Source of the DNA: Herbaspirillum sp. ST 5-3
GTDB taxonomy: Bacteria; Pseudomonadota; Gammaproteobacteria; Burkholderiales; Burkholderiaceae_D
DNA: 64,000 bases
Assembly (NCBI RefSeq): GCF_004804275.1
Contig: NZ_STGI01000013.1
Span: forward strand, 1-64,000
Reading direction: 5' to 3'
Under the pieces are notes generated by a model. That model worked only from the letters and a program-made list of their open reading frames with translations. It was not told where the DNA came from and searched no databases. Every line of letters starts with the position of its first letter. Positions within the stretch are counted from its first letter, which is position 1. Positions 1 through 8,319 of the stretch are shown here, piece after piece. Position numbers and translations under genes: made by a program.

Positions 1-26
1 CAAAAGATCGAAACCCGCATGGATAG

Positions 27-103
<77 letters not shown>

Positions 104-187
104 TGTGCAAGGAGAACGAACTGCAACTGAACAAAACGATAACATGATCGTTGGCAGCTTGCATTCCGTCTGTGATGAAGCTTGCGG

Positions 188-216
188 ATATTACATCTAA
201 TAACGCGGGCTTTCAA
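188..216 (-). promoter_or_regulatory. Predicted sigma-70 promoter of tRNA-Arg
   Basis: On the minus strand TTGAAA (211-216) and TAATAT (188-193) are separated by 17 bp, giving a start about 80 nt upstream of the mature tRNA. It was seen by eye only. The gap between the tRNA and the inverted-repeat element holds no other recognisable signal. Confidence 0.45.
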
Positions 217-241
217 CGCCTCTCAGGCTAGTCGCGAGAAT

Positions 242-405
242 CTAAGTACCTGCTCATAAAAAACTGTGAGATGGATGTGGTCCATGTCGGATGCGATGCA
301 AGGCGCCTGACCCGACGCAGTGCGAGCACTGCCAGGGGCGGGCAACGCAGTAGCGCGCCGACTTGGGCCACAAACAATCACAGTTTTTTATGAGCAGGTA
401 CTTAG
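242..405. repeat. 28-bp perfect terminal inverted repeats around 108 bp (MITE-like element)
   Basis: Positions 242-269 and 378-405 are exact reverse complements over 28 bp. The arms are AT-rich; the 108-bp interior is GC-rich and contains a small palindrome, cagtgc-ga-gcactg (318-331). The pairing stops at both outer and inner edges, as expected of defined element ends. No transposase fits inside and no target-site duplication is visible. The right arm begins exactly at the stop codon of the neighbouring c-di-GMP gene, so the element supplies the TAA. It may be a non-autonomous mobile element or a genome-wide repeat; copies elsewhere would decide. Confidence 0.7.
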
Positions 406-3359
406 TCCTTCAGCAGTAATTTGTTCTCAGCCATCAGTTTCTCAAGGTGAGAAACCGCTACCGGCCTGCTCAAGTAATATCCCTGCATCTGATCGCATCG
501 CTGCTTGCGCAGGAAGTCGAGTTGTTCCAGGGTTTCGACACCTTCCGCGATCACCTTCATCTTCAGGCTGTGCGCCAGCGCAATCACGGCCTTTGCAATT
601 GCCGCATCATCAGAATCGGTTGTGATATCTCTGACAAAAGACTTGTCGATCTTGAGCGAATCGATCGGGAAGCGCTTCAGGTAACTCAAACTGGAATAAC
701 CCGTTCCGAAGTCATCGATCGACAGGTGCACGCCCATCTTGCTCAGCTTGAGCAAGACGTCCGCGGCGGCTTCCGGGTTTTCCATGATGACGCTTTCGGT
801 GATTTCGAGCTCCAGCCATTCGGGGCTGCAACCGGTTTCCTCGAGAACGCGCGACACGGTCTTGACAATATCCTGCTGCTTGAACTGTCGCGCCGACAGG
901 TTGACCGCGACCTTGACGTGCGCCAGCGCACTGTTTTCACGCCAGGCACGCCCCTGCGCACAGGCAGTGCGCAGCACCCACTCGCCCATCGGCACGATCA
1001 GCCCCGTATCTTCCGCGACCGGAATGAAATCACCCGGAAAAACCATGGGCTGGCCGGGCGGCTCCCAACGCAGCAAAGCTTCGACGCCAATGATCCGGCC
1101 GCTGGAGAGATCCATCTGCGGCTGGTAATGCAGGACGAACTCGTCGCGTTCCAGTGCGCGGCGCAATCCGCTCTCCAGCTTGAGCCGATCCAGCGCCCTG
1201 GAATTCATCTCATGCGCATAGAACTGGAAATTATTGCGGCCGGCATCCTTCGCGCGGTACATCGCGGTGTCGGCATTTTTCAGCAAGGTCTGGGCGTCAT
1301 GACCATCCCGGGGAAATACGCTGACGCCGATACTTCCAGTGGGGTAGAACTCATGGTCTTGCATGGCCATCGGCCGTGACATCGCTTCAAGGATCTGCTG
1401 CGCCATGATCGCCGCAGCGTTTTCGTGCGCAATGTCGGGTCGGATCACGACGAACTCGTCGCCGCCAAGCCGCGCAATGGTATCGCCGGCGCGCACGGTG
1501 AAGGACAGTCGGCGCGCGATCTCGATAATGATCTTGTCGCCCACGTCATGGCCCAGGCTGTCGTTGATATTCTTGAAGCGATCGAGATCGATCATCATGA
1601 CCGCGACCTGGCCACCGGAGCGATTGGCGAAAGCCAGTGCCTGCGTCAGACGGTCCAGCAACAGCGAGCGGTTCGGCAAACTGGTCAGTGCGTCGTAGTT
1701 GGCAAGATGCAGCAACTCTTCTTCAATCTGCTTGCGCCGCGAAATATCCTCGACCACCGTGCTGAAATACTTCGGCTTGCCCTCCTCATCGCGCACCGTC
1801 GAACTCGTGAGATTGACCCAGATGTAATACCCGTTCTTGTGACGATAGCGCTTCTCCCAGGTCTTCTCGTCCACTTCGCCGGCAATCATGCGGCGTGCGA
1901 CCGACCAGTCGGCGATCAGGTCCTCCGGATGGGTAATATCCTGGAAACGCATTTCCAGCAGCTCTTTTCTCGAATACCCGACGATTTCGCAGAGCTTCTT
2001 GTTGACCATCAGCCAGCGTCCGTCCGGCGCGACATGAGCAAGACCAACCGCGGCCTGATTGAACGCCACGCGGAAGCGCTCTTCGCTCTCGCGCAATACC
2101 GCCTCGGCCTGCAGGCGCGCGGTAATGTCGCGCACCACGGCAACCAGCAGTTGCCGGCCTTCCGACTGCACTGCCCGCAGATATACTTCGACCGGAAATC
2201 GCTTCCCGTCCTTGCGCTGGTGAACCGTGTGCAGGATCCCCGTCTTGCTGTCGCTGCCGATGACTTCATCGAAGCGATGATTGATTCGTTCCAGCTCGCC
2301 GTCGTCCGGCTTGAGATCCTGCGGCCCGAGGTGCAGCAGTTCCTGATGCGTGTATCCGAGCGTGGACAGCGCCGTCTCATTGGCGTCGATAAAGCGCATC
2401 CGTTCGCGATCGATCAGGTAGACCGCATCGATCGAGCTGTCCAGTGCCATCCGGAAGCGACGCAATTCCTCCTGCGAGCGAACGCGGTCGGTAATGTCCT
2501 GCGCCATCACCAGCAATGCGTCTTCCTGTGCAAGCAATGCACCGGACACATTGAATTCGAAGTGGCGTACCACCGGACCGTCGGCAACGGTGACCATCAG
2601 GTCATGCTGATCCACGCCGCTGGCCAGCACCTGCCTCAAGCCGTCGAACAAGGCGGCATTGCTGATCAAGGTGGTCAGCGGCATACCGTCGACATTCGCC
2701 TCGGCATCAAGGCCAAACATCCTGCACATCGCGCGATTGATGGTGCGAATATTCAAATCCGCATCAATCGTCATCAGACCCGAAGGCATGGAGGCAATGA
2801 CTTGCTCGGTATAGTTCTTGACGCGCAAGATCTCTTTGCGGTCGGCCTGGAAATAGGTATCCAGGGTCAGCACCACGTCCATGCAGACAATCTTCAGCAA
2901 TGCTTTATACGCGGCAAAGAACTGCTGCGGCTCGTCGCGCATCGATTCGGCCAGGATCGGGATCACCTCAGTAACGTACTTTCGGTAAGCGCCGACATAC
3001 CATTTGGGTTCCAAACCGATGCGTTGATGCACGACGCCGACGCGCAGGCGATCCTTGATATAGCGTGCATCGTAATCGCCCTCCGTCAGGCGATTGAAAT
3101 AAACAACCTGGGCGCACTTCAGGCGCTCGCGGACGCCGGCATCACCCAGCAAGGGCTGAAGCTCGGGAAATTTGGACAGATAACTGTGGAAGGAATTGAC
3201 CAGTGCCGGCTGATGCGGCGCCAGCACATCATGAACTTTTCGCAATAACGCGATATCTGCGTCGGTCAGTTCGAGGACGGCCTTGCGCTGATCGATTCCG
3301 CTCGGATCCAGGCCGATCTCCCCGGCGATGATCTCAACGAGTTCATCCAGGTTCTTCAT
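402..3359 (-). CDS. Globin-coupled sensor with three PAS domains, GGDEF and EAL (diguanylate cyclase/phosphodiesterase)
   Basis: This 985-residue cytoplasmic protein is predicted to make and/or break down cyclic di-GMP in response to a haem ligand. Residues 1-180 look like a globin-coupled sensor domain, with a likely proximal haem ligand His111 in the VVHQRIGLEP segment and a following WYVGAYRKYV helix. Three PAS domains follow (about 185-290, 300-415, 420-545). The cyclase domain has an intact GGDEF at 632-636 and an RxxD product-inhibition site at 623-626, five residues upstream. The phosphodiesterase domain keeps EAL at 760-762 and DDFGTGYSS at 882-890. There are no transmembrane segments. 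Both catalytic domains appear competent; which activity dominates cannot be read from sequence. The ATG is preceded by CGGAG. The stop codon lies in the end of an inverted-repeat element. Confidence 0.9.
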   Translation of the reverse strand: MKNLDELVEIIAGEIGLDPSGIDQRKAVLELTDADIALLRKVHDVLAPHQPALVNSFHSYLSKFPELQPLLGDAGVRERLKCAQVVYFNRLTEGDYDARYIKDRLRVGVVHQRIGLEPKWYVGAYRKYVTEVIPILAESMRDEPQQFFAAYKALLKIVCMDVVLTLDTYFQADRKEILRVKNYTEQVIASMPSGLMTIDADLNIRTINRAMCRMFGLDAEANVDGMPLTTLISNAALFDGLRQVLASGVDQHDLMVTVADGPVVRHFEFNVSGALLAQEDALLVMAQDITDRVRSQEELRRFRMALDSSIDAVYLIDRERMRFIDANETALSTLGYTHQELLHLGPQDLKPDDGELERINHRFDEVIGSDSKTGILHTVHQRKDGKRFPVEVYLRAVQSEGRQLLVAVVRDITARLQAEAVLRESEERFRVAFNQAAVGLAHVAPDGRWLMVNKKLCEIVGYSRKELLEMRFQDITHPEDLIADWSVARRMIAGEVDEKTWEKRYRHKNGYYIWVNLTSSTVRDEEGKPKYFSTVVEDISRRKQIEEELLHLANYDALTSLPNRSLLLDRLTQALAFANRSGGQVAVMMIDLDRFKNINDSLGHDVGDKIIIEIARRLSFTVRAGDTIARLGGDEFVVIRPDIAHENAAAIMAQQILEAMSRPMAMQDHEFYPTGSIGVSVFPRDGHDAQTLLKNADTAMYRAKDAGRNNFQFYAHEMNSRALDRLKLESGLRRALERDEFVLHYQPQMDLSSGRIIGVEALLRWEPPGQPMVFPGDFIPVAEDTGLIVPMGEWVLRTACAQGRAWRENSALAHVKVAVNLSARQFKQQDIVKTVSRVLEETGCSPEWLELEITESVIMENPEAAADVLLKLSKMGVHLSIDDFGTGYSSLSYLKRFPIDSLKIDKSFVRDITTDSDDAAIAKAVIALAHSLKMKVIAEGVETLEQLDFLRKQRCDQMQGYYLSRPVAVSHLEKLMAENKLLLKD

Positions 3360-3448
3360 GCAATGGCTCCGCCGGAATACGGGAATACAGCTGTTGTATT
3401 ACATGCAGACGCCAAGTGCCCCTCGCTCGCGACATGATAGGAAGCCTG

Positions 3449-3477
3449 ATTATCTCAGCGACATCAAGTCTACGCAA
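3449..3477 (-). promoter_or_regulatory. Possible sigma-70 promoter of the globin-coupled GGDEF/EAL gene
   Basis: The minus strand has TTGCGT (3472-3477), a 17-bp spacer and GATAAT (3449-3454), about 90 bp upstream of the ATG. The match is moderate and was found by eye. Confidence 0.3.
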
Positions 3478-3518
3478 ACTGTAAATCGGGGATGTAGCAT
3501 TATTGCTGGCCGTCGCAG

Positions 3519-3550
3519 GCATGCCCGCTCTCAGTACGAGGCGGACATGC
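3519..3550 (-). terminator. Hairpin downstream of the FecR-domain gene
   Basis: gcatgcccgc (3519-3528) pairs with gcggacatgc (3541-3550) with one G-T wobble, and the inner ctc/gag pairs extend the stem. It lies 15 bp after the stop codon at 3565. There is no T-run, so it is either a weak terminator or an RNA-stabilising 3' hairpin. Confidence 0.35.
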
Positions 3551-3564
3551 ATGTTCGCACCAGG

Positions 3565-6381
3565 CTAGCGCTTCATGATCGCTAGCCCGCTCACGGCATT
3601 GAGAGGTGTGAAGGTCGATCCGCTCGTTGTGCTGGTCGTCGATCCGGTTGCCATGCCGTACATGACCGCCGCTCCCTGCGCGCCGCCGAAGAACACACCA
3701 TCGATATGACCTATCGTTTGCGCACCGCACGACGGCCCGCTGCAGCTTGCCGTATGCGTGATGCCGTTCACGCCGTTGAGCATGGTGCTGGAACCGAATC
3801 CATCCTTTCCGCTCAGCGGGATATTGCTGGCGCTCATGCTCCAGTTGCTGGTATTGGTCGCCGAGTTGAAGCTGACATTGACTCCGGCGTTGACCTTGGC
3901 GTTGGTGAAGTCAGCACTCAGAGTCGCCGAATTCAAGGTGCCGATGTTTCCCTTGAAGTCGGTCGGGCTGGTGTTGCCGGCCAAGGTATATGTCGCAGTC
4001 CCGGTCAGCGGCAGGCTCGTAAACGTGCCCATGTCGGTCAGCACCGGGGACGCAATCCAGTGAACGCTGCGGCCGGAGTTGTCGATCGTGCCCAGCTTGA
4101 TCGCACCGTCACGGCTGTAGATATCGATGCTTCCGCCTTCCCAGCGGCCCCAGGACACGGTGGTCGTGCCGATGGTGGCCGAACCGACATCACGGTTCAC
4201 AGCTGAGCCGATCTTGATCGTGGCGGGAGTATCTACCGAGGATGTAGAAGTGCCTGCTGCCATGGGCGTGAAGCCGCTTGCGGTGCCGAGGAATTCATTC
4301 AGGCCGTCTGTCCCGAAAACAACCCGCGCTGCCGGCGCTTCGCCGGCGTCAATGCTGCTGCGGTAGAAGCTTGTATCGGTGGAGGAAAAGGATCCTTCCC
4401 AATCCTTCCAGCCATTCGTCACGCCGACCGCCCGGAACGGCGTGTTGACGTCCTGCGTCGGGCCGGTAAAGCCGGCAACACCCTGGATAAGATTGTTGTT
4501 AAACGTCGTGATGGTCTGGCCGGTAGTGCTGTCCACCTGTGTCGTCGGCACCGCTTCCTGTATCGCGTACTGCAAGGCAGCGGCGTTCAGTCCCGTTCCC
4601 AATAGTGAGCCATCCATCGAGCCGTAGGCAAAACCGGTAGTGGCCGTCCCCGTCGAACTCATTGCGGCGCCATTCTTGGTTACGCTGATGCTGGAGGTGC
4701 ATGTGCCGGAGCAAGTACTGTATCCGTAAAAGTGCGGACCATACATCTGCATATCACCGCTCTGCATGCCCCAGTTATTGCCGCCGATCGAGAAATTGAG
4801 GCTGGCATTGGCGATTTGGGTTGTAAAGTTCACACCCAGGCTCGCATTGGTCAGCGTTCCGACATTGCCCGCCTGATCGGTCGGCCGGGTGCCTCCCGCC
4901 AGCGCATAGCTCGCCGTGCCGGTCAGCACTAGTGACAACTGCTTCGGTGTCGCGATGTCGCCAGCAATCCAGTGCAAACTGCCACCGCCAAGCGTCGATG
5001 TGTTCGTATTGGTGGTGCCAATGACAAACGCGCCTGACGTCGTGTCGTAGGCTCCAAGCCCCCAGTTGCCGCTGGCATCCATGCCAATATACTGGCTCGT
5101 CTGCGTCACTTGGCCGCCCTGCCAGCGTCCCCAGTAGAGGCCACTCGCGGCATTCGAGCCGAGATCGGTCATGGTACTGCCGCTTTGGGACAAGCTCGAC
5201 CGATAGCCAAAATAATCCGTGCCGTCGTCTGTCACCTTGATGACGTTGCCTGCCGAGTCACGCTGAACGGACGAACTGGGACCGCCGAAGTAAAAGACGC
5301 CCGGATAGTAAAAGGTCTGCGTCTGATCCGTAGAACCGCTGGTTGTCACCTGGGCCGGAAAGGTTGCGATCAGCTGCGTATACGGCGTCGAAGGCGTTGG
5401 GGTTGGGGTCGGTGTCGGTGTCGGGGTGGGCACCGTGTCGCCCGTCAAAGTCAGTTGTTCGCCACTCGTTGTCGTGATGGTCTGACTCGAGAGATTCAGC
5501 GTGTTGCCACTGGTGTCGGTTGCCGTCAGGTTGGTAGTCGGGGTCGTACTCGTAACAGTCGTCGTCGTCGTTGCCGTCGCCACTACAGGCGTTGCAGTGG
5601 AATCGGTTTTCGCAGCGCCGGTGCTCTCGCTGCTGCTGGCGGTTGCCGCCTCCTGCTGAGTGGAACCTTGCGCCTCTTGCTTTGCCTCTTGCTTCTGCTC
5701 TTTCTCCTGCTTTTGTTCCTGCTTTGGCGCCGGTGTTGCCCGATAAAAATCAGGCACCTTCGGCAGCAACACGGGCGCCTGCGTCGGCGATGCCGCAAAG
5801 CCAACCTGATTTGCCGCCACTAAGGTCGTGCCTGCCTGGTTTGTCAGCGAGGTCGCGCCGACGTTGACCTTGTCGTACGTGCCCGGGGGCGCTCCCACGC
5901 CCATGCCTGCGGATGTCGGCAATACCACCACCGGCTCGTGATCGGTGCCTCGAATGCCGATGACGGCCGTCGGCGTTTCTATCTTGTATCGGTCCTTGTT
6001 CACGCGGCCAATCAGGCCAGTAACTGCGCGCAGCCCGCCCTTGACAAGGGAAAAGGATGCTTTTTCCTTGCCGTCGCCTTCATCGCTGAAAACATAATCA
6101 TTGACCTTCAGCTCGGTCGCGGGACGCACGGCAACCATTGCCCCATCAATCATCTTCAGCTGTGCCGAACCGCCTGCGCCACTGATGACAGTGTCGCCTT
6201 CGTTCACTTCTTCGCCTTTGCGCAGCGGGCGCTCCTTGCCCTTGGCGTCGACAATACGCACGTCGCCGGCGACAAATTGCGCGCGACCGGCAACACCGGC
6301 TTCCGCCAGAGCCGGATAAACCGCGATCAGCGCAACACAAAGTACTTTCAATCGAATCGAATCAAATCGGGTGGTCTTCAT
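3565..6381 (-). CDS. Exported FecR-domain protein with Pro-Thr linker and duplicated beta-rich C-terminal module
   Basis: This 938-residue protein has an N-terminal signal peptide ending near ALAEA (no lipobox), so it is probably exported without a lipid anchor. Residues 28-160 match a FecR-type domain, ending in the typical segment TAVIGIRGTDHEP. A Gln/Glu/Lys-rich stretch, a Ser/Thr-rich stretch and a (PT)n linker (about residues 318-332) follow. The rest is Gly/Ser/Thr-rich and beta-like. It contains two related units starting at the WGRW motifs near residues 417 and 744: both carry HWIA, LTGTA.Y.LAG, PTD..GN.GTL, a close Cys pair (CSGTC; CSGPSC) and a G..DG..-G box. The second-unit pattern recalls the beta-barrel handle of Slam-exported proteins such as TbpB, though that is inference. 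It follows the beta-barrel gene by 15 bp, indicating one operon. Function is unknown; adhesion, ligand binding or surface signalling are all possible. Confidence 0.75.
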   Translation of the reverse strand: MKTTRFDSIRLKVLCVALIAVYPALAEAGVAGRAQFVAGDVRIVDAKGKERPLRKGEEVNEGDTVISGAGGSAQLKMIDGAMVAVRPATELKVNDYVFSDEGDGKEKASFSLVKGGLRAVTGLIGRVNKDRYKIETPTAVIGIRGTDHEPVVVLPTSAGMGVGAPPGTYDKVNVGATSLTNQAGTTLVAANQVGFAASPTQAPVLLPKVPDFYRATPAPKQEQKQEKEQKQEAKQEAQGSTQQEAATASSSESTGAAKTDSTATPVVATATTTTTVTSTTPTTNLTATDTSGNTLNLSSQTITTTSGEQLTLTGDTVPTPTPTPTPTPTPSTPYTQLIATFPAQVTTSGSTDQTQTFYYPGVFYFGGPSSSVQRDSAGNVIKVTDDGTDYFGYRSSLSQSGSTMTDLGSNAASGLYWGRWQGGQVTQTSQYIGMDASGNWGLGAYDTTSGAFVIGTTNTNTSTLGGGSLHWIAGDIATPKQLSLVLTGTASYALAGGTRPTDQAGNVGTLTNASLGVNFTTQIANASLNFSIGGNNWGMQSGDMQMYGPHFYGYSTCSGTCTSSISVTKNGAAMSSTGTATTGFAYGSMDGSLLGTGLNAAALQYAIQEAVPTTQVDSTTGQTITTFNNNLIQGVAGFTGPTQDVNTPFRAVGVTNGWKDWEGSFSSTDTSFYRSSIDAGEAPAARVVFGTDGLNEFLGTASGFTPMAAGTSTSSVDTPATIKIGSAVNRDVGSATIGTTTVSWGRWEGGSIDIYSRDGAIKLGTIDNSGRSVHWIASPVLTDMGTFTSLPLTGTATYTLAGNTSPTDFKGNIGTLNSATLSADFTNAKVNAGVNVSFNSATNTSNWSMSASNIPLSGKDGFGSSTMLNGVNGITHTASCSGPSCGAQTIGHIDGVFFGGAQGAAVMYGMATGSTTSTTSGSTFTPLNAVSGLAIMKR
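5393..5433 (-). repeat. Pro-Thr dipeptide-coding repeat inside the FecR-domain gene
   Basis: A run of ggtgtc/ggggtt-type hexamers encodes alternating Pro and Thr. It is a flexible linker between the signalling/FecR part and the beta-rich part. Short repeats of this kind can vary in length between strains. Confidence 0.8.
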
Positions 6382-6396
6382 GGTGCTTCCCGTCGG

Positions 6397-7755
6397 TTAA
6401 TGCAAGTCGTAGCGAACCGTCACCAGCGTCTCGGTGCGGCGGTATTCGCTCAGTGCGATGTTTGAGCGATTCTCGGTGTACATAACCTGGGGCCGTACCG
6501 TCCAGTCCGGCGCTGGCCGCCAGTTCCAGCCAAGCGTGACGTCGGCAACATGGTCGCTGCCATAGGCCACATTGGTCGAACGCGCGAATGCGGAACGGTC
6601 GCCGCGATAAAGCAGCCCGATGCTCGCAAACAGGTCGGAGGTATCGTTCAACGACAGCTGGCCATAGAGACGGCCATTAAAAAAACGCTTGTCGTAATTG
6701 GCGCCGTTCGCCAAGGAATTCTGCGCATTGTCCTGCCCGCCGAGGACGCTCGCATACAACAAGGGCTTGCGCCTTCCCTCGCATTGATGAAGCCAGCCGA
6801 CGCCGAGGCCCAGGGTATTGACGTCGTTGACCGCAATATCCGGAAAGCGCTGTCGCGTCGCCAAACCAAACAGACTGGCCTGATCGGACGAGCCGTAGGT
6901 ACGGCGCCACTCCACATTCAGACCAATCGAATTGCGATCGGCGCTCGGCACGTCGGTACGCTGGTGGTAATCCTGCAGAGTCAGCCCCGCTCGGTACAAA
7001 TTCACGCCTTGCGCGTAACTGATACCTGCGCGCAGGTCGATCTGGTCGCTTGCATAGTTATGCGCCCTCAGCACTTCGCGATGTCGCACGTCGGCACCGG
7101 CAGACAGCGATATCGCTTCAGTCGCCTGGTGCGTCACCTCCACCCCGGCGCCCGCGCCAAGAATGCCGGAACTGCGCTTCACCGCATTACCCGTGGGAAG
7201 AAAGCCCGGCAAACTGTAAGTTGCCAGCACCGCATTGGTGAAGTCGCCGACCACCGAAGTGATGTTGTTGTCATAGCCGCCGAATCCCTCGACGTATCCG
7301 TTCACCACGGTACGCTTCGCCTGCTCGCGCTCCTCGATGGCGCGGTAGTACTTGTCGATGATCAGACGCGCGCTCGGCGGCGGATTCACCCCCGCGACGG
7401 CATCGAGTTCCTGCCGTGCGCGCGGATAGTCACCCAGCGCAAAGTAGGCACGCGCCATGTCAAGCCGAACGCCGGCGGCATTCGGGTCCACGGCCAGCAC
7501 GCGTTCGAAAGCGAGGGTCGCCTTGTCCGGCTTGCCCGCATCGAGCGCGGCAACGCCGATCAGCGTGTCGAACTCCACGTCGCCTGCGCGCGCGAACTCC
7601 TGTTTTTCGAGCAGCGCATACGCGTCGGTGGGTTTGCCGTCGCGCAGCATCGCGCGTGCCTTATCCATCTCCGCATCGGCTGCCCACACGCTGCCACCGG
7701 CAAGCATGGACGCAACCAATGCCGACATGATCCTTGTCTTCATCCGGCAATTCAT
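6397..7755 (-). CDS. TPR plus outer-membrane beta-barrel protein (Slam/DUF560-like)
   Basis: The 452-residue product has a signal peptide (cleavage after VWAA), two or three TPR-like helical repeats at about residues 28-135 (for example PDKATLAFERVLAVDPNAAGVRLDMARAYFALG is split across two helices), and a C-terminal part from about 155 with alternating hydrophobic strands starting at VEGFGGYDNN. This architecture and length fit surface lipoprotein assembly modulators (Slam), which move client proteins across the outer membrane; other TPR-barrel exporters are alternatives. The last residue is His, not the usual aromatic. The gene is the first of a two-gene operon with the FecR-domain protein, its likely client. 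AGGAG lies 10 bp before the chosen ATG; a second ATG 12 bp on lacks a ribosome site. Confidence 0.6.
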   Translation of the reverse strand: MNCRMKTRIMSALVASMLAGGSVWAADAEMDKARAMLRDGKPTDAYALLEKQEFARAGDVEFDTLIGVAALDAGKPDKATLAFERVLAVDPNAAGVRLDMARAYFALGDYPRARQELDAVAGVNPPPSARLIIDKYYRAIEEREQAKRTVVNGYVEGFGGYDNNITSVVGDFTNAVLATYSLPGFLPTGNAVKRSSGILGAGAGVEVTHQATEAISLSAGADVRHREVLRAHNYASDQIDLRAGISYAQGVNLYRAGLTLQDYHQRTDVPSADRNSIGLNVEWRRTYGSSDQASLFGLATRQRFPDIAVNDVNTLGLGVGWLHQCEGRRKPLLYASVLGGQDNAQNSLANGANYDKRFFNGRLYGQLSLNDTSDLFASIGLLYRGDRSAFARSTNVAYGSDHVADVTLGWNWRPAPDWTVRPQVMYTENRSNIALSEYRRTETLVTVRYDLH

Positions 7756-7857
7756 TTAGGGGGCTCTCCTGTCGACAAATCTTGTTGCGCTCGCTCGGGG
7801 CTTGGCCAAGAGATCCTCTGCGGGAAAACAAGACTTTCTTCTCGTTAAAATTTCCTT

Positions 7858-7886
7858 AAAGTAAGTTGGAAATTTACCGCTGTCAA
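7858..7886 (-). promoter_or_regulatory. Predicted sigma-70 promoter of the Slam-like/FecR operon
   Basis: A perfect TTGACA (7881-7886, minus strand) is followed after 17 bp by TACTTT (7858-7863). This places the start about 100 nt before the first gene. Confidence 0.45.
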
Positions 7887-7916
7887 GAAGCGAAGAGTAC
7901 TTTTGATCGAATGAAA

Positions 7917-7942
7917 CCCCGCAGGGATTTGATCCCTTGGGG
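7917..7942 (-). terminator. Hairpin terminator candidate downstream of tRNA-Pro
   Basis: cccc and agggat (7917-7928) pair with atccct and gggg (7932-7942) around a 3-nt loop. On the minus strand it is followed by TTTCATT. It would end transcripts coming from tRNA-Pro before the Slam-like operon promoter. Confidence 0.4.
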
Positions 7943-8159
7943 AAAAAAGGACAGCCCAAAAATACAGCGTTCGGGAGTTGATATGCGCGGGGAGCCGCTC
8001 GGTTGCAATGGAACTATCTTGGGAGCACGGGCTATGCCGGATTTGCGTAGTGAAAGCCAGCCCTCCACCATCAAGGGAGAACAGCCACGACGGCCTTGCT
8101 TGGAGAAGCGGGTTTCGCGGCTACTAGGTCCTTGAAACCCGCATAAAGAGAGAAAATCC
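7943..8159. other. Non-coding stretch between tRNA-Pro and the Slam-like operon
   Basis: No credible gene lies here. It contains a 9-bp inverted repeat, gcgggtttc (8108-8116) with gaaacccgc (8134-8142), just downstream of tRNA-Pro, without a good T-run. With the second hairpin at 7917-7942 this could leave a roughly 200-nt trailer or small RNA behind the tRNA. The rest shows nothing recognisable. Confidence 0.4.
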
Positions 8160-8236
8160 TGGTCGGGGCGACACGATTCGAACGTGCGACCACCTGATCC
8201 CAAATCAGGTGCGCTACCAGGCTGCGCTACGCCCCG
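8160..8236 (-). tRNA. tRNA-Pro (anticodon TGG)
   Basis: A 77-nt cloverleaf on the minus strand has acceptor CGGGGCG/CGCCCCG, discriminator A and encoded CCA (8160-8162). The anticodon loop TTTGGGA gives TGG, reading CCA/CCG-type proline codons. Confidence 0.96.
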
Positions 8237-8246
8237 AGAGACACGC

Positions 8247-8275
8247 ATCATACCGGGCTTGGACGATGCGGTCAA
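8247..8275 (-). promoter_or_regulatory. Sigma-70 promoter of tRNA-Pro
   Basis: TTGACC (8270-8275) and TATGAT (8247-8252) on the minus strand are 17 bp apart, ending about 10 bp before the tRNA 5' end. Both hexamers match 5 of 6 consensus bases. Confidence 0.65.
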
Positions 8276-8319
8276 TTTTATTCCGGCGGCATGCCAGCCG
8301 CCTGTACTGGCGCTCTATT

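Noticed and set aside
1425-3248. Long open frame (607 codons) on the plus strand, antisense to the globin-coupled GGDEF/EAL gene
   Set aside because: It mirrors a well-supported gene in GC-rich DNA, has no recognisable domains and no ribosome site.
3343-3552. 69-codon frame upstream of and overlapping the globin-coupled gene start
   Set aside because: It overlaps the putative promoter and leader and shows no coding character.
5393-5433. Tandem repeat considered as a minisatellite or regulatory repeat
   Set aside because: It is in frame and encodes a Pro-Thr linker, so it is best explained as protein-coding.
7883-8275. 130-codon frame on the minus strand between the Slam-like gene and glmM
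   Set aside because: It runs through the whole of tRNA-Pro and its promoter, so it cannot be a real gene.
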